From: Rhodospirillum sp.
GTDB lineage: Bacteria > Pseudomonadota > Alphaproteobacteria > Dongiales > Dongiaceae
Direction: 5' to 3'
Length of the DNA stretch: 64,000 bases
Assembly (NCBI GenBank): GCA_013822765.1
Contig: PNKY01000003.1
Location: forward strand, 124,001-188,000
Shown: one piece after another, positions 17,826 to 27,103 of the stretch
Position numbering within the stretch: position 1 is the stretch's first letter
How the letters are laid out: the number at the start of each line of letters is the position of its first letter
The notes under the pieces: generated by a model
Database searches by the model: none
What the model saw: only the letters and a program-made list of their open reading frames with translations
Told to the model about the DNA's origin: nothing
Translations under genes and position numbers: made by a program

Positions 17826-18914
17826 CTATCGCATCCAATCCCCTTCCACGATCCCCTCGCGCGCCATCGCCTGGCGCACGCGGTCGTGGAAATACAGCAC
17901 GCCGACTTCGTGCTTCGGACTCAGCGGCCCGCGCTGAAAGATGCCGGCCTCGAGATTGGCCTGCGAGCGTTCGCAGATGCCGAAATCCTCGCGCACGATA
18001 TCGCAGTTGGTTTCGATCGTGCGCTCGTTCAGCTCCTGCGCGGACGCGCTGATATCGCGGAAGAAGAAGCTATAGACTAGGCGCGTGCGGTTCTCCGCGA
18101 CCGGCACGATGCGCGAGCAGTTCATGCCGCCGGGATAGACCGACAGGGTGAAATTCGGCCAGCCCCACAGCCATAGTCCGCCATAGATCGAGCCGCCCTT
18201 CTGCGGCGCCGTCATGATGACCAGGGCATCGCCGTGCGTGGTCTCGAACTTCGAGAAATCGATCAACGCATGGAAGCTCGGGTGGATGCCGGGGATGTGG
18301 TAGCCCTCGACGAAGTTGTCGGTGTAGTTCTTCCAGTTGCAGTGCATCTCGAACTCGGCCTGGCGCACCTTGGTGAAGGTCTCGATCGGATAGTCTTTCA
18401 CCGTCTCCGGCAGGCTGCCGAGGGAGTCGACCAGCGGCGGCGCGCCCGCATCGAAGTTCGCGAACATCAGTCCGCGCCAGGTCTCGACCCGGATCGGCAT
18501 CAGGCCGTGGTCTTCCTTCCTGAACCAGTCCGCCTCGCCGAAATCCGGCGCGCGCTTCAGGTTTCCGGCGGTATCGAACACCCAGCCGTGATAGCGGCAG
18601 CGCAGCACGCCGCAATGGCCGTGCCCGTCGTCCAGCAGCTGCGAGGCGCGGTGCGGGCACACGTTGTGGAAGCCGCGCAGGCTGCCGTCGCGATCGCGGA
18701 TTACAAAGAACCGATAGCCCGCTACTTCGGCTGCGGTGTAGTCGCCGGGGTTGGGCAGGTCGCTCGCCGGACCGACCAGCTGCCATTCGCGCGCGAAGAT
18801 CTGGCGGCGTTCCGCCTGGTAGATGTCGCGCTCCCAATACCAGCGCGCCGGCAGTCCATGGACGCCCCGCGCCGACACGTTCGCCTTTTTGTCCTGGAGA
18901 TCGATCTCAGACAT
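17826..18914 (-). CDS. Rieske non-haem iron oxygenase, alpha subunit
   Basis: A 362-residue aromatic-ring-hydroxylating-dioxygenase-type oxygenase. The Rieske 2Fe-2S ligands are C86 and H88 in CPHRA and C106 and H109 in CRYHG. The catalytic mononuclear iron site is indicated by NFVEGYHIPGIHPSF in the C-terminal domain. No beta subunit, ferredoxin or reductase gene is adjacent, so the electron donor must come from elsewhere. The family acts on aromatics, quaternary amines and sterols; the substrate cannot be decided here. Confidence 0.9.
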   Translation of the reverse strand: MSEIDLQDKKANVSARGVHGLPARWYWERDIYQAERRQIFAREWQLVGPASDLPNPGDYTAAEVAGYRFFVIRDRDGSLRGFHNVCPHRASQLLDDGHGHCGVLRCRYHGWVFDTAGNLKRAPDFGEADWFRKEDHGLMPIRVETWRGLMFANFDAGAPPLVDSLGSLPETVKDYPIETFTKVRQAEFEMHCNWKNYTDNFVEGYHIPGIHPSFHALIDFSKFETTHGDALVIMTAPQKGGSIYGGLWLWGWPNFTLSVYPGGMNCSRIVPVAENRTRLVYSFFFRDISASAQELNERTIETNCDIVREDFGICERSQANLEAGIFQRGPLSPKHEVGVLYFHDRVRQAMAREGIVEGDWMR

Positions 18915-18997
18915 CGCTACCGGCCTTTGTGGTTGCGGCAGTGATGGTGCTGGAGCAGATGCGAAAACTCAAGAGCGACTGAAACGTGTAGCCACGC

Positions 18998-20842
18998 TCA
19001 ATAATATTCGATCTCGAATACGCCGACCTTGGCGGCGCCTTCGTAGAGGATGCGGCAGCCGCCGCCGCACTGCGTCAGCGCCATCTTCCGGGCGCCGAAG
19101 CGCATATCGTTGAAGCCGCCGCAGCCAAAGAAGCCCGTCTTGTTGCACTGGCCGATCCCGATGCGGCTGCCGCTCTTGTTGACCGCGAGGAAGCGGTGCT
19201 GGCCTGTAAAGCTCTGTGAGTTCTTGATGTAGCGCTCGATGTCTTCGCGCAGCCCGCTCGCGATGCGAACGACGGCGACGGCAGGCGCCGGCGTCACGGC
19301 CGCCTGCTGCGTCTCAGCCGGCGCAACCGGCTGTGGCGCAACGACCGGCTGTTGCGCAACGACCGGCGCTGGCGTCGCCTCCGCGGTCTGCGTCACCTCA
19401 GCCTTCTTCTTCTCGGCCTTCGGCGCCTGCAGCTTCGCAAGCAACGCTTCCGCCTTTGGCCGGAAATAGCCGCTCGGATGATCGGCGATGAAGCTCTGCG
19501 CCGAGGCTTCGCTCGGCGCGCTCTTCAACGCGTTCCAGGCCGCCACCTCGGTTGCATCGCTCTTCGCCATCAGCTTGCCGCTGACGAAGCCGGTCGTGCC
19601 CTTGACCGATACGCGCAGCCATTGGCCGCCGGCAACCTGCCCGGTCGTATCGACCGCCTGATCGACCGCCAGCTTGGCGACGATCTTGGCATCGGCCGCG
19701 GGTGCGGCGCGCACGTTGGCAGATTTGCTCGCGACATAGACGCCCGACAGCTCTTCGACCGCGAGCGGCGCGGGCGCCTCGGCCTGCGGCGCGGGCTCCG
19801 GCTCCGGGGCCACCGGCTGGATCTGGCGCGCCGCGCTCTGGGTCTCGGTCGGATCGCTTGATTCCAGCTCCGCGATCTTGGCGCGCGCCAGGCCAGCGAA
19901 CACGCCATTGGGGAACTGGGTGAGATAGGCCTCGAAGGTCGCCGGGTTGTCGCTTTGCTTGATCGAATCCCAGAACAGCAGCTCGGCCTGCTGGGTCGAG
20001 GCGCCGCCTGACGGCTCCGACGGCGCGGGCGCTGGCGTGGCGGGCTCGACCGGCGTCACCATGGTCACTTGCTTGAGCACGACCGGGCCGGTCAGCGATG
20101 AGGAATCCCACGGCGTCTGGCGCTGGTTGGTGGCGGCCAGCACCTTGCCACGCACCGCGCGGTGCGCTTCCTCAATCGAGATGCCGGGCGTGTTCAGCTC
20201 TTCGACCAGCGCCAGGGCGTACGGGCTGTTGCTGCTCTCGCCGTCGACCGAGACGTCGCCCGGCGCGGTCGAGTAGCCGACGAAGCTGCCGCGCGGCGCG
20301 TCGACCCGCGCCAAGCCGCGCGAGCCCGAGCGGAAGCTGCGGGTCAGCGGATTGTTGCGGCAGGCATCGAGGAACACCAGGTTGACCGCGTTGCCGGCGA
20401 ACTGCATCTGGCTGAGGATGCTGCTGGCGCTGACCGCCTCCAGCTCGACGTCGCCTTCAGCCTGGATCTCGGCGCCGACCGGCAGCAGAAAATTCTCACC
20501 GTCGACCTGCACGCCGTGGCCGGCGTAGTAGAACAGGCCGATGCCGTTTGGTCCGGTCGCGCGCAGCTTCTGGCCGAATTCGCGGATCGCGCGTTTCATC
20601 GCCTTCTGGTCGGCGTCGGTCACCAGCGCGACTTCGAAGCCAAGGCCGGTCAGCGTGTCGGCCACCATTTGCGCATCGCTGGTCGGGTTCTTGAGCTTGC
20701 CGATCTCGGCCGCGTAGTCGCCGTTGCCGACCACCAGCGCCACCCGCGCCGCAGCGGATGCCTCGCCCGACCACACAAGCCAGAGCGCGACGCCCAAGGG
20801 CGCAACGAGCAGCGCGAACACCCGGCTCATCCGACCCATCAT
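18998..20842 (-). CDS. Secreted caspase-like (peptidase C14) protein with SH3 domain
   Basis: A 614-residue protein with a signal peptide or N-terminal anchor (residues about 1-31). The caspase-like p20 domain spans about 33-255 with the catalytic dyad H109 in YYAGHG and C161 in LDACRNN. Two copies of a roughly 40-residue helical repeat follow (LLFWDSIKQSDNPATFEAYL and AWNALKSAPSEASAQSFIAD), flanking an SH3 module about 365-425. An Ala/Pro-rich linker leads to a Cys-rich C-terminal domain (GIGQCNKTGFFGCGG, ALTQCGGGC). The ATG follows GGGAGGGG. Bacterial orthocaspases of this type cleave after basic residues; the partner is unknown. Confidence 0.9.
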   Translation of the reverse strand: MMGRMSRVFALLVAPLGVALWLVWSGEASAAARVALVVGNGDYAAEIGKLKNPTSDAQMVADTLTGLGFEVALVTDADQKAMKRAIREFGQKLRATGPNGIGLFYYAGHGVQVDGENFLLPVGAEIQAEGDVELEAVSASSILSQMQFAGNAVNLVFLDACRNNPLTRSFRSGSRGLARVDAPRGSFVGYSTAPGDVSVDGESSNSPYALALVEELNTPGISIEEAHRAVRGKVLAATNQRQTPWDSSSLTGPVVLKQVTMVTPVEPATPAPAPSEPSGGASTQQAELLFWDSIKQSDNPATFEAYLTQFPNGVFAGLARAKIAELESSDPTETQSAARQIQPVAPEPEPAPQAEAPAPLAVEELSGVYVASKSANVRAAPAADAKIVAKLAVDQAVDTTGQVAGGQWLRVSVKGTTGFVSGKLMAKSDATEVAAWNALKSAPSEASAQSFIADHPSGYFRPKAEALLAKLQAPKAEKKKAEVTQTAEATPAPVVAQQPVVAPQPVAPAETQQAAVTPAPAVAVVRIASGLREDIERYIKNSQSFTGQHRFLAVNKSGSRIGIGQCNKTGFFGCGGFNDMRFGARKMALTQCGGGCRILYEGAAKVGVFEIEYY

Positions 20843-20946
20843 GGTGACCCCTCCCGCACGGCACCGCGCCCCCGCGGTACCGGCTGCCTTCCACTGCAGC
20901 CCCGGATTGAAGGCAGCGCCTACAGATGCGGCGCGCGTGCTTCTAT

Positions 20947-20961
20947 CATGCTTATAGCATG
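20947..20961. promoter_or_regulatory. CATGCT/AGCATG palindrome upstream of the caspase gene
   Basis: Two perfect 6-base arms with a TAT centre lie about 105 bases before the caspase-like start. On the minus strand the centre reads TATAAG, so the palindrome could cover a -10 box. No clear -35 is seen. Confidence 0.3.
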
Positions 20962-21030
20962 TGGGTCATGTTCGGCTGGAGGCTAGGATTTGTCCAGGCG
21001 GACAGGGACTTAGGTGACCCTCGTCACGCG

Positions 21031-21687
21031 TCACGCTGCTGGCGTCACGCCGATCGGATAGCGCACGCCGGTCGCGCCGAGGCCGCAGTAACCATTTGGA
21101 TTCTTTGCCAAATACTGCTGGTGATAATCTTCGGCGTAGTAGAACGGCGGAGCCTCGACAATCTCGGTCGTGATCTCGCCATAGCCCGCCTTGTCGAGGC
21201 CTTTCTGGAACGCCTTGCGCGACTCCTCCGCGACGCGGCGCTGCTCCGGCGACGTGAGGTAGATGCCGGAGCGATATTGCGTGCCGACGTCGTTGCCCTG
21301 GCGCATGCCCTGGGTCGGGTCGTGGCCTTCCCAGAAGGTCTTCAGCAGCGCTTCGTAGCTGACCTTCTTGGGGTCGAACACCACCAGCACCACCTCGTTG
21401 TGGCCGGTCATGCCGCTGCAGACCTCCTGGTAGGTCGGGTTGGGGGTCGGGCCGCCGGCATAGCCGACCGCCGTCGCATACACCCCCGGCAGTTGCCAGA
21501 ACTTGCGCTCCGCGCCCCAGAAGCAGCCGATCCCGAAGATCGCCGTCTCCATCCCCGCCGGAAACGGCGGCTTGAGGCCGTTGCCGTTGACCCAGTGGGT
21601 CGAAGCGGTCGGCAGCGGCGTTGAACGGCCGGGCAAGGCCTCGGCGGCGGTAGGGACTTTCATCGGCTTCTGCTTGAACGAGAACAT
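21031..21687 (-). CDS. msrA: Peptide methionine sulfoxide reductase A
   Basis: A 218-residue MsrA that reduces the S-epimer of methionine sulfoxide in proteins and free methionine. The catalytic motif GIGCFWGAE is near residue 52, followed by [22 protein letters not shown] and the C-terminal [16 protein letters not shown]. No signal peptide, so cytosolic. Length and motif order are normal for the longer form of the family. Confidence 0.96.
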   Translation of the reverse strand: MFSFKQKPMKVPTAAEALPGRSTPLPTASTHWVNGNGLKPPFPAGMETAIFGIGCFWGAERKFWQLPGVYATAVGYAGGPTPNPTYQEVCSGMTGHNEVVLVVFDPKKVSYEALLKTFWEGHDPTQGMRQGNDVGTQYRSGIYLTSPEQRRVAEESRKAFQKGLDKAGYGEITTEIVEAPPFYYAEDYHQQYLAKNPNGYCGLGATGVRYPIGVTPAA

Positions 21688-21765
21688 CCGGTTCTCTCCT
21701 TAAGGTCGCTCGCAGCGTGCCCTAATATCTAGTCCGAACGCGCGAAATTGCCAGGACGTCCATCT

Positions 21766-22599
21766 TCACGACATCGCCAGCGGCTGCGGCTTGCGGGGCG
21801 GCGGGAAATCCTTGTCGAGGTCCATCAGGTCCTCCGCGGACAGCACGATGTCCGCCGCCGCCACGTTCTCGCGCACGCGCTCCGGCCGCGCGGACTTGGG
21901 GATCGTGATCACGTGCTCATGGCGCAGCGTCCAGGCCAGCATGATCTGCGCCGGGGTCGCGCGGTGGCGCTCGGCGATGCGCTTCAGCACCGGCTTGTGC
22001 GGGACGTCGCCATGCGCCAGCGGGCAATAGGCCATGATCGCGATCTTGCGCTCGCGGCACCAGGGCAGCAGGTCGAAATCGATGCCGCGCACGTTGATGC
22101 TGTACTGCACCTGGTTCGCCAGCGCCTTGTCAGCGCGGCTGACCGCCAGCCATTCCTGCATGTCCTTGGGGTCGAGGTTGGAAACACCGAAGCCGAGGAT
22201 CTTGCCGGACTGCATGAGGTCGTCGAAGCCCGCCATGGTTTCGGCGAACGGCACCGCGCCGCGCCAATGCAGCAGGTAGAGATCGATGCGGTCGGTCTTC
22301 AACCGCTTGAGCGAGGCCTCGCACGCCTTCACCACGCCGGTGCGGCTGGCATTCTGCGGCAACACCTTGCTGACCAGATAGACGCTGTCGCGCCGGCCCT
22401 TGATCGCGGCCGCGGTCACTTCCTCGGCGCGGCCGGAGGCATACATCTCCGCGGTGTCGATCAGCGTGGCGCCGAGATCGAGCCCGGTCTGCAGCGCCCG
22501 CACCTCCTGCGCACGCTGGCGCACGTCCTCGCCCATCATCCAGGTACCGAGCCCCAGCGCCGGCACGCGCGCTCCGTTCCGCAATGCGACCTGCCGCAT
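21766..22599 (-). CDS. Aldo/keto reductase
   Basis: A 277-residue NADPH-dependent reductase with a TIM-barrel fold. The catalytic tetrad is visible as Asp and Tyr in DTAEMYASG, Lys in VYLVSKVLP and His in LYLLHW; ISKSA-like IPKSARPERVREN binds the cofactor phosphate. The ATG at 22599 follows AAGGAGCG. The best family guess is the YakC/2,5-diketogluconate-reductase-like group; the substrate is unknown. Confidence 0.92.
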   Translation of the reverse strand: MRQVALRNGARVPALGLGTWMMGEDVRQRAQEVRALQTGLDLGATLIDTAEMYASGRAEEVTAAAIKGRRDSVYLVSKVLPQNASRTGVVKACEASLKRLKTDRIDLYLLHWRGAVPFAETMAGFDDLMQSGKILGFGVSNLDPKDMQEWLAVSRADKALANQVQYSINVRGIDFDLLPWCRERKIAIMAYCPLAHGDVPHKPVLKRIAERHRATPAQIMLAWTLRHEHVITIPKSARPERVRENVAAADIVLSAEDLMDLDKDFPPPRKPQPLAMS

Positions 22600-22680
22600 G
22601 CTGTTTCGCTCCTTGTTGGCGGGAGTCCTGCGCCAACTTAGCGTTGTGCCGGCCGCTGGCAAGCCGATATAGTCCGGCCC

Positions 22681-22872
22681 ATGGCAACGATCTTCATCAT
22701 CCTGACCGGTTTCTTCTTGGCGGCGACGGTGGTCATCCTCGGCGTCGGTGTCGTCGGCATGGGCAAGGGCGGCGATTTCAACCGCCGCAATTCCAACAAG
22801 CTGATGCGCATGCGCGTGGTCTGCCAGGGCCTGGCGATCGCCAGTTTCGTGCTCTACCTCTTTGCGCGCTGA
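22681..22872 (+). CDS. HIG1-domain small membrane protein
   Basis: A 63-residue protein with two hydrophobic segments around the conserved loop FNRRNSNKLMRMRVVCQGLAI, the HIG_1_N signature. Relatives associate with cytochrome oxidase and respiratory supercomplexes. It ends one base before the adenosyltransferase start, so the two genes are translated from one message, a pairing I believe is common in alphaproteobacteria. Confidence 0.9.
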   Translation: MATIFIILTGFFLAATVVILGVGVVGMGKGGDFNRRNSNKLMRMRVVCQGLAIASFVLYLFAR

Positions 22873-22873
22873 C

Positions 22874-23434
22874 ATGGTGCGGCTGACGCGCATCTACACC
22901 AAGGGCGGCGACAAGGGCACGACCTCGCTCGGCACTGGCAAGCGCGTGCCCAAGCACGATACACGGGTGGAGGCCTATGGCACAGTCGACGAGGCCAATG
23001 CCGCGATCGGCATCGCGCGGCTGCACACCACGGGCGACGAAGACGCGATGCTGGCCCGCATCCAGAACGACCTGTTCGATCTCGGCGCCGATCTGTGCGC
23101 GCCCGAAGGCGAAGGCGCCAAGGATCGCCTGCGCATCATCGAAGCGCAGGTCGAGCGCCTTGAGCACGAGATCGACCGCATGAACGGAGAATTGGCGCCG
23201 CTCAATTCCTTCGTCCTGCCCGGCGGCAGCGCCGCGGCCGCGCACCTGCACCTCGCCCGCACCATCGCCCGCCGCGCCGAGCGCGACATGACGCGCCTCG
23301 CGGAAACGGAGTCGGTGAACCCGGCGGCGATCCGCTACATCAACCGCCTGTCCGATCATCTGTTCGTGCTGGCGCGCTGGCTGAACGACAAGGGCGCCAA
23401 GGACGTGCTGTGGAAACCGGGCGCTACCCGATAA
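22874..23434 (+). CDS. Cob(I)yrinic acid a,c-diamide adenosyltransferase, PduO type
   Basis: A 186-residue enzyme that transfers the adenosyl group of ATP to cob(I)alamin to make coenzyme B12. Diagnostic blocks are TRIYTKGGDKGTTSLG, the VDEANAAIG segment, and RRAERDMTRLAE in the active site. It starts 1 base after the HIG1 stop. The B12-dependent ribonucleotide reductase at 43959 would use its product. The 3' end overlaps the convergent HAD gene by 11 bases. Confidence 0.94.
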   Translation: MVRLTRIYTKGGDKGTTSLGTGKRVPKHDTRVEAYGTVDEANAAIGIARLHTTGDEDAMLARIQNDLFDLGADLCAPEGEGAKDRLRIIEAQVERLEHEIDRMNGELAPLNSFVLPGGSAAAAHLHLARTIARRAERDMTRLAETESVNPAAIRYINRLSDHLFVLARWLNDKGAKDVLWKPGATR

Positions 23435-24050
23435 GCGCCGGCGCGATCTCGTCCATCCGCTCGAAGAACAAAGTCGGCGACAGCGAGCGTAGAAAATTCG
23501 GATCGGCGTAACCCCACGCCACCAACCCGCTGTCGGTTCCTGCATCGCGCGCCGCCGCCGCGTCGCGGGTTTCATCGCCGACGAAGATCGCATCGCGCGG
23601 CTCCGCGCGCATCGCCTTGAGCACGCCGCGGATCTTGGAGGCCTTGCCAAACAGGCTGGCTCCGCAGGCGAAGTACGCGACGTGGGCGGCGGCCGGGCCG
23701 AGGACGCGGAGCACGTTGCCCTCGTCGTTCGAGCTGACCACCGCCACCTGCACGCCGGCTGCCTTGAGCGCGGCCAGCATCTCCGCAGCACCGGGGAACA
23801 GGCGGATCTGGTCAATGTCCCGCGCTGCCAGTTCGCGCATATGCTTGGCGATCATCGGCAGCTTCCAGGTCGGGACGCCGAGATCGTGCAGGATCGCGCG
23901 CGTCTCCAGCCCGCGCAGCCGCTCGCGGTCGCCGGGCGCGAGACGCCGATAGCCGAAGCGGTCGGCCACCTGGTCGAAGATGCCGAGGAACCAGTCCTGG
24001 CTGTCGGCCAGCGTGCCGTCGAAGTCGAACAGGGCGAGGCGGTGGCTCAT
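23424..24050 (-). CDS. HAD-family hydrolase (phosphoglycolate-phosphatase-like)
   Basis: A 208-residue haloacid-dehalogenase phosphatase. Motif I is FDFDGTLADS at residues 8-17, motif II VVSSNDE near 103, and motif III/IV FVGDETRDAAAA near 156. The cap insertion after motif I suits a Gph-like substrate. The true substrate is not predictable. Confidence 0.88.
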   Translation of the reverse strand: MSHRLALFDFDGTLADSQDWFLGIFDQVADRFGYRRLAPGDRERLRGLETRAILHDLGVPTWKLPMIAKHMRELAARDIDQIRLFPGAAEMLAALKAAGVQVAVVSSNDEGNVLRVLGPAAAHVAYFACGASLFGKASKIRGVLKAMRAEPRDAIFVGDETRDAAAARDAGTDSGLVAWGYADPNFLRSLSPTLFFERMDEIAPALIG

Positions 24051-24222
24051 TGCGATGGATCGGGCGGTGGTGGCGATGGTGGGCTGCCAGTTCTAACAGG
24101 CGGAGGCGCGCCGTCTATCCCATTGCGCAGGTGCGGCATGGCGTCTCGGACACCGCCTACCGCGTTGAAACTTCGCCAAATAGCAGCTTCCCGGCGGATT
24201 TGGGCAAGCCGGGCTGGCCGCG

Positions 24223-24251
24223 TTGACTCCAGGATAGGGTAACCCTATTGT
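24223..24251 (+). promoter_or_regulatory. Candidate etf promoter with a palindromic operator in the spacer
   Basis: TTGACT (24223-24228) and TATTGT (24246-24251) are 17 bases apart. The spacer and start of the -10 contain a perfect inverted repeat, ATAGGGT-A-ACCCTAT (24234-24248), placed where a bound repressor would block polymerase. It lies 145 bases before the etfB start. The remaining part of the 345-base gap holds nothing I recognise. Confidence 0.6.
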
Positions 24252-24395
24252 GCGACCGCGAAATGCCCTGCTGGCACCCTCCCATGGGCGGATTCGCAAG
24301 CCTTCAGGGGATAAGGCAGACGGGACGGAGACGGCCTTGCAGGCCTGTGCCCGCATCTGTCAGGGACAACGATTCATTCGAGCCGAGCATACAAG

Positions 24396-25148
24396 ATGAA
24401 AGTACTGGTCGCGGTTAAGCGGGTGGTCGACTACAACGTGAAAGTGCGCGTGAAAGCGGACGGCACGGGCGTCGAGACCGCCAACGTCAAGATGTCGATG
24501 AACCCGTTCGACGAGATCGGGGTCGAAGAAGCGGTCCGCCTCAAGGAAGGCGGCAAGGCCACCGAAGTGATCGCCGTCTCATTGGGCCCGACCCAGTGCC
24601 AGGAGACGATCCGCACCGCCCTTGCGATGGGTGCCGATCGCGGCGTCCACGTCCACACCGATGTCGAGCTGCAGCCGCTGGCGGTCGCCAAGCTGCTGAA
24701 GGCCGTGGTCGACAAGGAGCAGCCGCAGCTTTGCATCCTCGGCAAGCAGGCGATCGACGACGACGCCAACCAGACCGGCCAGATGCTGGCCGCCCTGCTC
24801 GGCTGGTCGCAGGCGACCTTCGCCTCCAAGCTGGCAATCAACGGCGACGGCACCGCGAACGTGACGCGCGAAGTCGACGGCGGCCTCGAGACCATCCAGG
24901 TCAAGCTGCCGGTGGTGATGACGACCGATCTGCGCCTCAACGAGCCGCGCTACGCCTCACTGCCCAACATCATGAAGGCGAAGAAGAAGCCGATCGAGCA
25001 GCTGACGCCCGAGGCGCTCGGCGTCGATGCTGCGCCGCGCCTCAAGACCCTGAAGGTGGTGGAGCCGCCGAAGCGCAAGTCCGGCGTGAAGGTGAAGTCG
25101 GTGGCGGAGCTGGTGGACAAGCTGCGCAACGAAGCCAAGGTCATCTGA
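24396..25148 (+). CDS. etfB: Electron transfer flavoprotein beta subunit
   Basis: The 250-residue, AMP-binding subunit of ETF, which carries electrons from acyl-CoA and dimethylglycine/sarcosine-type dehydrogenases to ETF-ubiquinone oxidoreductase. Recognisable blocks are [20 protein letters not shown] at the start, [17 protein letters not shown], and the signature [20 protein letters not shown]. It is followed 44 bases later by etfA and then an hydroxyacyl-CoA dehydrogenase, giving a beta-oxidation-linked operon. Confidence 0.97.
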   Translation: MKVLVAVKRVVDYNVKVRVKADGTGVETANVKMSMNPFDEIGVEEAVRLKEGGKATEVIAVSLGPTQCQETIRTALAMGADRGVHVHTDVELQPLAVAKLLKAVVDKEQPQLCILGKQAIDDDANQTGQMLAALLGWSQATFASKLAINGDGTANVTREVDGGLETIQVKLPVVMTTDLRLNEPRYASLPNIMKAKKKPIEQLTPEALGVDAAPRLKTLKVVEPPKRKSGVKVKSVAELVDKLRNEAKVI

Positions 25149-25192
25149 GCCTTATCCATCACCCGCTATTCTGAGATTGGGATTCCCGAATC

Positions 25193-26128
25193 ATGACCAG
25201 CCTCGTTCTCGTTGAACACGACAACAAAGAAGTGAAGTCGGCCACCCTGCATGTGATTCCCGCCGCGCAGACGATCGGCGGCGAGATCCACCTGCTGGTC
25301 GCCGGCAAGGATTGCCGCGCCGTCGCAGATGAGGCCGCGAAGATCCCCGGCGTCGCCAAGGTGCTGCTGGCCGACGATGCCGCCTATGCCAACCGCCTCG
25401 CCGAAAACCTCGCCAAGCTGATCGTCGGGTTGGCGCCGAACTACAGCCACGTGCTGGCGCCGACCACCGCGACCGGCAAGAACGTGATGCCGCGCGCCGC
25501 CGCCCTGCTCGACGTACAGCAGGTCTCCGACATCAGCGCGGTCGAGAGCGCCGACACCTTCATCCGCACCATCTATGCCGGCAACGCGTTGGCGACCGTT
25601 CAATCGGCCGACAAGATCAAGGTCATCACCGTCCGCCCGACCGCCTTCGAGGCGGTTGCCGCGACCGGCGGCTCGGCCGCGATCGAGAACGTGGCGTCGG
25701 CCGGCGACACCGGCCTTGCCAGCTTCGTCGGCCAGGAACTGTCCAAGTCGGAGCGGCCGGAGCTCACCTCCGCGCGCATCGTCATCTCCGGCGGCCGCGG
25801 CATGCAGTCGGGTGACAACTTCCACATGCTGGACAAGGTCGCCGACAAGCTCGGCGCCGCCGTCGGCGCCAGCCGCGCTGCGGTCGATGCCGGCTTCGTG
25901 CCCAACGAATACCAGGTCGGCCAGACCGGCAAGATCGTCGCGCCGGAGCTCTACATCGCGGTCGGCATCTCGGGCGCGATCCAGCATCTCGCCGGCATGA
26001 AGGACAGCAAGGTCATCGTCGCCATCAACAAGGACGAAGACGCCCCCATCTTCCAGGTCGCGGATTACGGCCTGGTCGCCGATCTGTTCCAGGCGGTTCC
26101 CGAGCTGGAACAGGCTCTTTCCAAGTGA
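25193..26128 (+). CDS. etfA: Electron transfer flavoprotein alpha subunit
   Basis: The 311-residue FAD-binding subunit of ETF. The C-terminal FAD-binding domain has [15 protein letters not shown], the signature [20 protein letters not shown] and [20 protein letters not shown]. The N-terminal domain is similar to etfB. Partner of the preceding etfB; both are cytosolic. Confidence 0.97.
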   Translation: MTSLVLVEHDNKEVKSATLHVIPAAQTIGGEIHLLVAGKDCRAVADEAAKIPGVAKVLLADDAAYANRLAENLAKLIVGLAPNYSHVLAPTTATGKNVMPRAAALLDVQQVSDISAVESADTFIRTIYAGNALATVQSADKIKVITVRPTAFEAVAATGGSAAIENVASAGDTGLASFVGQELSKSERPELTSARIVISGGRGMQSGDNFHMLDKVADKLGAAVGASRAAVDAGFVPNEYQVGQTGKIVAPELYIAVGISGAIQHLAGMKDSKVIVAINKDEDAPIFQVADYGLVADLFQAVPELEQALSK

Positions 26129-26193
26129 CAAGGTTCAAGTATATGCCGGACGGTGAAGGTCGTGGAGCTGGGCAACAGGAAAGCAAGGTCGCG

Positions 26194-27066
26194 ATGATCG
26201 ACAAGATCGGTGTGATCGGCGCGGGCGCGATGGGCAACGGCATCGCCCACGTCTGTGCGCTCGCCAAGCTGGACGTGAAGCTGGTGGATGTCAGCGAAGA
26301 CCAGCTCAAGAAGGCAATGGATACCATCCGCTTCAACATGGAGCGCCAGGTCAAGCGCAACCTGATCACCGCCGCCGATGAGAAGGCCGCCCTCGGCCGC
26401 ATCTCGACCGGCCTCAAGATCGACGTCCTCGGCGACTGCGACATGGTGATCGAGGCGGCGACCGAGAAGGAGCAGGTCAAGAAGGACATCCTGAAGGCGC
26501 TGTGCCCGGTCCTGAAGCCGACCGCCCTGCTCGCCTCCAACACTTCCTCGATCTCCATAACGCGCCTCGGCGCCGTCACCGACCGGCCGTCGAAGTTCAT
26601 CGGCATGCACTTCATGAACCCGGTGCCGGTGATGCAGCTGGTGGAGCTGATCCGCGGCCTCGCCACCGACGACGAGACCTTCACCGCCACCAAGGTGCTG
26701 GCGGAGAAGCTGGGCAAGACCACCGCGACCTCGGAGGACTTCCCGGCCTTCATCGTCAACCGCATCCTGCAGCCGATGATCAACGAGGCGATCTACACGC
26801 TCTATGAGGGCGTCGGCACGGTCGACAGCATCGACACCGCCATGCATCTCGGCGCCGCCCACCCGATGGGCCCGCTGCAGCTCGCCGACTTCATCGGCCT
26901 CGACGTCTGCTTGGCGGTCATGCAGGTACTCTACGAGGGCCTGGCCGACAGCAAGTACCGCCCCTGCCCGCTGCTGGTGAAATATGTCGAAGCCGGCTGG
27001 CTCGGCCGCAAGACCGGCCGCGGCTTCTACGACTACTCGGGCGACAAGCCGGTCCCGACGCGGTAA
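26194..27066 (+). CDS. 3-hydroxybutyryl-CoA (3-hydroxyacyl-CoA) dehydrogenase
   Basis: A 290-residue NAD-dependent dehydrogenase oxidising L-3-hydroxyacyl-CoA to 3-ketoacyl-CoA. The N-terminal Rossmann motif is [15 protein letters not shown]; the catalytic histidine lies in [17 protein letters not shown], and the C-terminal helical domain begins at about residue 190 with [14 protein letters not shown]. Length fits the short PaaH/Hbd type. I chose the ATG at 26194 over an upstream in-frame ATG because the Rossmann strand then starts normally. Third gene of the etf operon. Confidence 0.95.
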   Translation: MIDKIGVIGAGAMGNGIAHVCALAKLDVKLVDVSEDQLKKAMDTIRFNMERQVKRNLITAADEKAALGRISTGLKIDVLGDCDMVIEAATEKEQVKKDILKALCPVLKPTALLASNTSSISITRLGAVTDRPSKFIGMHFMNPVPVMQLVELIRGLATDDETFTATKVLAEKLGKTTATSEDFPAFIVNRILQPMINEAIYTLYEGVGTVDSIDTAMHLGAAHPMGPLQLADFIGLDVCLAVMQVLYEGLADSKYRPCPLLVKYVEAGWLGRKTGRGFYDYSGDKPVPTR

Positions 27067-27103
27067 TCGCGGCGCGTGATCGCCGCCGCCAACGCGTGAC
27101 GTG

